Assembly (NCBI RefSeq): GCF_035998295.1
Contig: NZ_DASYHS010000241.1
Coordinates: forward strand, 1 to 9,362
Direction of reading: 5' to 3'
DNA length: 9,362 bases
Source of the DNA: DASYHS01 sp035998295
GTDB taxonomy: Bacteria; Pseudomonadota; Alphaproteobacteria; Azospirillales; Azospirillaceae
Part shown: piece after piece, positions 5,412-9,362 of the stretch
Layout of the letters: each line of letters starts with the position of its first letter
Numbering within the stretch: position 1 is the stretch's first letter
The notes under the pieces: generated by a model
What the model was told of the DNA's origin: nothing
The model's database searches: none
Seen by the model: only the letters and a program-made list of their open reading frames with translations
Translations under genes and position numbers: made by a program

Positions 5412-6581
5412 ATGTTCTACGAGCTTGCCGCGAGCACCTGGGGCCAGGAGGAGATCGACGCCATCTCCCGCGTCGTCGCCAGCAACCGCTTCACCATGGG
5501 CGACAACGTCAAGGAGATGGAGCGCCGCTTCGCGGAGTATTTCGGCTCGCGCCACGCGGTGATGGTCAATTCCGGCTCGTCCGCCAACCTGGCGGCGGTC
5601 GCGGCGCTGTTCTACCGCAAGGACCGGCCGCTGCAGCGCGGCGACGAGGCGATCGTGCCCGCGATCTCCTGGAGCACGACCTACCACCCGCTCCAGCAAT
5701 ACGGGCTGAAGCTGCGCTTCGTCGACGTCGAGCTCGACAGCCTCAACATGGACGTGAGCCGGCTGGAGGAGGCCCTGACCCCGCGCACCCGCATGGTGGT
5801 CGCGGTCAGCATCCTCGGCAACCCGGCCGCCCTCGACGTGATGCGGGCGTTCTGCGACCGCCACGGCCTCTACCTGCTGGAGGACAACTGCGAGTCCATG
5901 GACGCCGAGCTGAACGGGCGCAAGGCCGGCACCTTCGGCGATCTCGGCACCTTCAGCTTCTTCTTCTCGCACCACATCTCGACCATGGAAGGCGGCATGG
6001 TCGTGACCGACGACGAGGAGCTGGCCCATCTGCTGAAGGCCGTGCGCGCCCATGGCTGGACCCGCGACCTGCCGCCCGACAGCCCGATCTTCGAGCGCCG
6101 CTCCGACGACTTCTTCGAGGCCTACCGCTTCATCGTGCCCGGCTACAACCTGCGCCCGCTGGAGATGAGCGGCGCGATCGGGATCGAGCAGCTCAAGAAG
6201 CTGCCGGGCTTCACCGAGCAGCGCCGGCGCAACCTCGCCCTGTTCAACCGCCTGTTCGGCGGCGACGATCGCTTCGTGATCCAGCGCGAGAACGGCAGAA
6301 GCTCCAGCTTCTGCTTCCCGATCGTCCTCAACCCGGCGCGCCGGCCCGACCGCGCGCGCGTGCTGGGGGCCCTGAAGCAGGCCGACATCGGCTACCGCAT
6401 CATCACCGGCGGCAACTTCCTGCGCCACGACGTGATCCGGCACTACGACTACGACACCGTCGGTCCGATGACCAACGCCGACCTCGCCCACGACTTCGGC
6501 TTCTTCGTCGGCAACCACCCCTTCGACCTGACCGAGCAGATCGAGACCCTGCACCGGGTGCTCGACCGCGCCTGCCGCTGA
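5412..6581 (+). CDS. colD: ColD-like GDP-4-keto-6-deoxy-D-mannose 3-dehydratase (PLP, DegT/ArnB fold)
   Basis: A 389-residue cytoplasmic PLP enzyme of the DegT/DnrJ/EryC1/StrS fold. The lysine that binds PLP in the aminotransferases is replaced: the motif SFFFSHHISTMEGG (residues 182-195) has His187 where ArnB-type enzymes have Lys. Histidine there marks the 3-dehydratases ColD and RfbH, which remove the C3 hydroxyl of a 4-keto sugar using PLP and glutamate. Length (ColD about 388), position (ColD His188) and long blocks such as SWSTTY.PLQQYGL, LLEDNCESM, RAHGWTR and RPLEMSGAIGIEQLKKLP match ColD as I remember it. RfbH-type proteins are longer and bind an iron-sulfur cluster. Asp158 should pair with the PLP ring nitrogen. 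The likely product is GDP-4-keto-3,6-dideoxy-mannose. The gene lies 47 nt after E1 beta; AGGA at 5393-5396 is a rather distant ribosome binding site. Confidence 0.9.
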   Translation: MFYELAASTWGQEEIDAISRVVASNRFTMGDNVKEMERRFAEYFGSRHAVMVNSGSSANLAAVAALFYRKDRPLQRGDEAIVPAISWSTTYHPLQQYGLKLRFVDVELDSLNMDVSRLEEALTPRTRMVVAVSILGNPAALDVMRAFCDRHGLYLLEDNCESMDAELNGRKAGTFGDLGTFSFFFSHHISTMEGGMVVTDDEELAHLLKAVRAHGWTRDLPPDSPIFERRSDDFFEAYRFIVPGYNLRPLEMSGAIGIEQLKKLPGFTEQRRRNLALFNRLFGGDDRFVIQRENGRSSSFCFPIVLNPARRPDRARVLGALKQADIGYRIITGGNFLRHDVIRHYDYDTVGPMTNADLAHDFGFFVGNHPFDLTEQIETLHRVLDRACR

Positions 6582-6592
6582 GAGACCGTCCC

Positions 6593-7531
6593 ATGACCCA
6601 CAGCATCCTCGTGACCGGCGGCGCCGGCTATCTCGGCTCGATCCTGGTCCCCGCATTGCTGGCGGCCGGCCACCGGGTCGCGGTGATCGACAATTTCCTG
6701 TGGAAGCAGAACAGCCTCGCGTCCTGCTGCGCCGACCCCAACTTCTCGGTCGTGAACGGCGACGTCCGCGACGAGGCCACGATGCGCCGCCTCGTCGCCG
6801 GGGCCGACGTCGTGATCCCGCTGGCGGCCCTGGTCGGCGCGCCCCTGTGCAACAAGGACCCGATCGCCGCGACGACGACCAACAAGGACGCGATCGCCTC
6901 CATGATCGCGATGATGAGCCCGGCGCAGCGCATCCTGATGCCGGTCACCAACAGCGGCTACGGCGTCGGCGAGGCCGGCAAGTTCTGCACCGAGGAGACG
7001 CCGCTGCGCCCGATCTCGCGCTACGGCGTCGACAAGGTCGAGGCCGAGCGCATGGTGCTGGAGCGGGAGAACTCCATCAGCTTCCGGCTTGCGACCGTGT
7101 TCGGCATGGCGCCCCGCATGCGGCTCGACCTGCTGGTCAACGACTTCGTGTACCGGGCGGTCAACGACCGCTTCGTCGTGCTGTTCGAGGCGCATTTCAA
7201 GCGCAACTACATCCATATCCGCGACGTGGCCCGCGCCTTCCTGCACGGCCTCGACAATTTCGATGCGATGCGTGGCCGGCCCTACAATGTCGGCCTGTCG
7301 GACGCCAACCTGTCCAAGGCGGAGCTGTGCGCGAAGATCGCCGCGCACGTCCCCGGCTTCGTGACGATGGAGGCGCCGGTCGGCGAGGACCCGGACAAGC
7401 GCGACTACATCGTCTCCAACGCCCGGATCGAGGCGACCGGCTACCGCCCCGCCCACAGCCTGGACGACGGCATCCGCGAGCTGGTGAAGGGCTACGCGAT
7501 GATCCGCAACAGCCTCTATTCCAATGTCTGA
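6593..7531 (+). CDS. Extended short-chain dehydrogenase/reductase (NAD-dependent epimerase/dehydratase family)
   Basis: A 312-residue nucleotide-sugar-type SDR. The N-terminal Rossmann motif GGAGYLG (Gly9, Gly12, Gly15) binds NAD(P), with an acidic residue at the end of the second strand (VIDNF) favouring NAD(H). The catalytic set is visible as Ser121 (NSGYG) with Tyr144 and Lys148 (YGVDK). The C-terminal substrate lobe includes RNYIHIRDVARAFLHGL and RPYNVG, typical of epimerases, 4,6-dehydratases and 4-ketoreductases. The exact reaction cannot be read from the sequence. It starts 11 nt after colD and overlaps the next gene by 8 nt, so it belongs to the same operon. By analogy with yersiniose synthesis, where a reductase follows the two-carbon addition, I suggest it reduces either the 4-ketone or the carbonyl of an added acetyl branch. 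An epimerase role is equally compatible. Confidence 0.88.
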   Translation: MTHSILVTGGAGYLGSILVPALLAAGHRVAVIDNFLWKQNSLASCCADPNFSVVNGDVRDEATMRRLVAGADVVIPLAALVGAPLCNKDPIAATTTNKDAIASMIAMMSPAQRILMPVTNSGYGVGEAGKFCTEETPLRPISRYGVDKVEAERMVLERENSISFRLATVFGMAPRMRLDLLVNDFVYRAVNDRFVVLFEAHFKRNYIHIRDVARAFLHGLDNFDAMRGRPYNVGLSDANLSKAELCAKIAAHVPGFVTMEAPVGEDPDKRDYIVSNARIEATGYRPAHSLDDGIRELVKGYAMIRNSLYSNV

Positions 7532-8489
7532 ACCTGCCTTCCGCCTGCACGGCCGCCGGGTCTGGGTCGCCGGCCATGCCGGCATGCTCGGCTCGGCCCT
7601 GGTCCGGCGCCTGGAAGGCGCGGGGGCGGAGGTTCTGACCGTCGCGCGCGCCGATCTCGACCTGCGCCGCCAGGACGCGGTCGAGGCGTGGCTGGACCGC
7701 CACCGTCCGGACGCGGTGTTCCTTGCGGCCGCGACGGTCGGCGGCATCCTCGCCAACGACACGCGCCCGGCGGAATTCCTCTACGACAACCTCATGATCG
7801 AGGCGAACGTCGTCGAGGGCGCGCGGCGCGCCGGCGTGGCGCGCCTGATGATGCTGGGCTCGTCCTGCATGTACCCGCGCGAGGCGGCCCAGCCGATCCG
7901 CGAGGACAGCCTGCTGACCGGCCCGCTGGAGCCGACGAACCAGTGGTACGCGGTCGCGAAGATCGCGGGGCTGAAGCTGGCCCAGGCCTACCGGCGCCAG
8001 CACGGCTGCGACTTCGTGACGGCGGTGCCGACCAACCTGTTCGGCCCCGGCGACAACTTCGACCCGGCCGCGAGCCACGTCGTCCCGGCCCTGATCCGCA
8101 AGGTCGAGGAGGCGCGCGCCGCCGGCCGGGACGAGATCGGGATCTGGGGCACCGGCACGCCGGAGCGTGAGTTCCTCTACGTCGACGACGCGGCCGACGC
8201 CCTGGTCTTCCTGATGGAGCGCCATTCCGGCGAGGACCCCGTCAACATCGCCGGCGGCAGCACGGTGACGATCCGCCGCCTGGCCGAGCTGGTGGCCGCG
8301 GCCTGCGGCTGGACCGGCCGCATCGTCTGCGACGTGACCCGCCCCGACGGCATGCCGCGCAAGGCCCTGGACGCGCGCCACCTGCTGGCCATGGGCTGGC
8401 GGCCCCAGGTCGGCCTGGAGGAGGGCCTGTCCCGCACCGTCGCCTGGTACCGCCGCACCGGCGGCCTGCGGGGCGGCGCAAGACCCTGA
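7524..8489 (+). CDS. GDP-L-fucose synthase / GDP-L-colitose synthase-like SDR
   Basis: A 321-residue SDR of the Fcl/WcaG family, epimerase-reductases that act on GDP-4-keto-6-deoxy sugars with NADPH. Motifs seen are GHAGMLG (17-23), SSCMYP with Ser113 and Cys115, Tyr142/Lys146 in WYAVAKIAG, and NLFGPGDNFDP followed by His185 in ASHVVPAL. All match E. coli GDP-fucose synthase catalytic positions (Ser107, Cys109, Tyr136, Lys140, His179) with a constant offset of six, so both the epimerase acid/base pair and the reductase triad are intact. Beside a ColD-like dehydratase the natural reading is ColC, which epimerises C5 and reduces C4 of the 3,6-dideoxy intermediate; GDP-L-fucose synthase itself is the other option. 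The ATG overlaps the previous stop by 8 nt with no clear ribosome binding site, so it probably depends on translational coupling. Confidence 0.9.
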   Translation: MSEPAFRLHGRRVWVAGHAGMLGSALVRRLEGAGAEVLTVARADLDLRRQDAVEAWLDRHRPDAVFLAAATVGGILANDTRPAEFLYDNLMIEANVVEGARRAGVARLMMLGSSCMYPREAAQPIREDSLLTGPLEPTNQWYAVAKIAGLKLAQAYRRQHGCDFVTAVPTNLFGPGDNFDPAASHVVPALIRKVEEARAAGRDEIGIWGTGTPEREFLYVDDAADALVFLMERHSGEDPVNIAGGSTVTIRRLAELVAAACGWTGRIVCDVTRPDGMPRKALDARHLLAMGWRPQVGLEEGLSRTVAWYRRTGGLRGGARP

Positions 8490-8518
8490 CCTCGCGACCC
8501 TGACGCATGGAGGCTCCC

Positions 8519-9361
8519 ATGTCCGGTTCCCTGGCGGCGCGGCTGCGCGCCGTGCTCGCGGCCCGCTTCGGCGAGGCGGTGGAGGTCGACCCGGCGCTGC
8601 CGGGGCTGGACGCGCTGCTGCGCGCCGCCGGCCGCGGCTCGCACCGCGAGTTCCGGCCCGATCCCGTGGACCCCGCGCTGCTCCGCCTGCTGTGCGCCGT
8701 GGCGCTCGCGGCCCCGACCAAGAGCGACCTGCAGCAGCGCGACGTCGTGATCGTCGCCGACCCCGGCCTCCGGCGCGCCGTCGACGACCTCGTCGGCGGC
8801 GAGGCGTGGGTGCGCGGCGCCCCGGCCTTCGTCGTGGTCTGCGCCAACAACCGGCGCCAGCGGCAGCTCCACGAATGGCGGGGCCGGCCCTTCGTCAACG
8901 ACCATCTCGACGCCTTCTTCAACGCGGCCGTGGACGGCGCGATCGCCCTGTCCGCGCTGGTGGCCGCCGCCGAGGCGGTCGGCCTGGGCTGCTGCCCGGT
9001 CAGCGCGGTCCGCAACCGCGCCGCCGAGATCGGCGACCTGCTCGGCCTGCCCGACCACGTGTTTCCGGTCGCGGGCCTGGCCCTCGGCTGGCCCGCGGCC
9101 GAGCCGAAGGTGAGCATGCGCCTGCCTGTGCAGGCGACCGTCCATGTCGACCGCTTCGACGAGGACGGCCTGCGCGACACCGTGGACGCCTACGACCGCC
9201 GCCGGGCCGCGGCCCAGCCTTATACGAAGCAACGCTTCGCGCAGGAAGAAGGCCCGGCCGAGGACTACGGCTGGTCCGAGGACAAGGCCCGCCAGTATTC
9301 CCGTCCCGAACGCGCCGGCTTCGGCGCCTTCATCCGCGCCAAAGGCTTCGACCTCACCTGA
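8519..9361 (+). CDS. NfsA-like FMN-dependent nitroreductase family protein
   Basis: A 280-residue flavoprotein of the nitroreductase fold, likely an NAD(P)H:acceptor oxidoreductase that works as an FMN-binding dimer. FMN-contact signatures are RGSHR (39-43), APTKSDLQQ (65-73) and GLGCCPV (155-161), with a following ALGWPA turn typical of the NfsA/Frp group. The C-terminal extension (YGWSEDKARQYS) is part of this subgroup. The ATG at 8519 is preferred because GGAGG (8509-8513) lies 5 nt before it and overlaps the alternative ATG at 8507, which has no ribosome binding site of its own; the choice changes only four residues. It begins 29 nt after the Fcl-like gene, so it is probably the last visible gene of the operon. 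A role in sugar synthesis is not evident. It may act in flavin or quinone reduction, or simply be co-transcribed. Confidence 0.85.
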   Translation: MSGSLAARLRAVLAARFGEAVEVDPALPGLDALLRAAGRGSHREFRPDPVDPALLRLLCAVALAAPTKSDLQQRDVVIVADPGLRRAVDDLVGGEAWVRGAPAFVVVCANNRRQRQLHEWRGRPFVNDHLDAFFNAAVDGAIALSALVAAAEAVGLGCCPVSAVRNRAAEIGDLLGLPDHVFPVAGLALGWPAAEPKVSMRLPVQATVHVDRFDEDGLRDTVDAYDRRRAAAQPYTKQRFAQEEGPAEDYGWSEDKARQYSRPERAGFGAFIRAKGFDLT

Positions 9362-9362
9362 C

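Noticed and set aside
5412..6581. Sugar aminotransferase of the DegT/ArnB type
   Set aside because: The PLP lysine is replaced by His187 and the flanking blocks match ColD rather than aminotransferases.
5334..6656. 440-codon minus-strand open frame opposite colD
   Set aside because: GC-rich third positions create long antisense frames. The product has no recognisable domain, and the + strand frame is a clear ColD homologue.
6449..7762. 437-codon minus-strand open frame opposite the two SDR genes
   Set aside because: It spans three convincing + strand genes and encodes an Arg/His/Ala-rich sequence without domain signatures.
8483..8504. Direct repeat ACCCTGAC around the stop codon of the Fcl-like gene
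   Set aside because: Only 8 bp, partly coding, with no regulatory context; probably chance or a minor duplication.

Overview
The window is a stretch of very GC-rich bacterial DNA, best explained as an alphaproteobacterial chromosome, probably of the Rhodospirillales. The clues are the strong G/C third-position bias, the style of the chemoreceptor (HAMP plus a signalling domain ending near a VDQFL motif, no C-terminal NWETF tether), and a PRC-barrel protein of the type common in that class. The assignment rests on protein style only; no marker gene is present.

Layout. Bases 1-302 hold no gene I can support: a hairpin, a perfect 42-bp palindrome, two imperfect dyad repeats and an AT-rich leader. 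A methyl-accepting chemotaxis protein follows on the + strand (303-1973), ending in a hairpin that begins inside its stop codon. A canonical intrinsic terminator (2075-2105) then serves the convergent minus-strand gene (2136-3026), an exported PRC-barrel protein with a long pentapeptide-repeat region. Its upstream region carries three 13-bp tandem repeats and separates it from a divergent + strand operon.

The operon (3324-9361) has six tightly packed genes: E1 alpha and E1 beta of a thiamine-diphosphate 2-oxoacid dehydrogenase-type enzyme, a ColD-like PLP sugar 3-dehydratase whose Schiff-base lysine is replaced by histidine, an extended SDR, a GDP-L-fucose synthase/ColC-like SDR with all its catalytic residues, and an NfsA-like flavin nitroreductase. 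Gaps run from a 14-nt overlap to 47 nt. No E2, E3, GDP-mannose 4,6-dehydratase or glycosyltransferase is in the window.

How they may work together (inference). ColD would turn GDP-4-keto-6-deoxy-mannose into the 3,6-dideoxy-4-ketose, and the Fcl/ColC-like SDR could epimerise C5 and/or reduce C4. The E1 pair, lacking E2/E3, could act as a carboligase that adds a two-carbon unit to the 4-ketone, and the other SDR could reduce the resulting acetyl group. That would give a yersiniose-like branched octose on a GDP carrier for a surface polysaccharide. This is the most interesting content of the window. Simple GDP-colitose synthesis by the ColD/ColC-like pair, with the E1 pair doing something else, is the main alternative.
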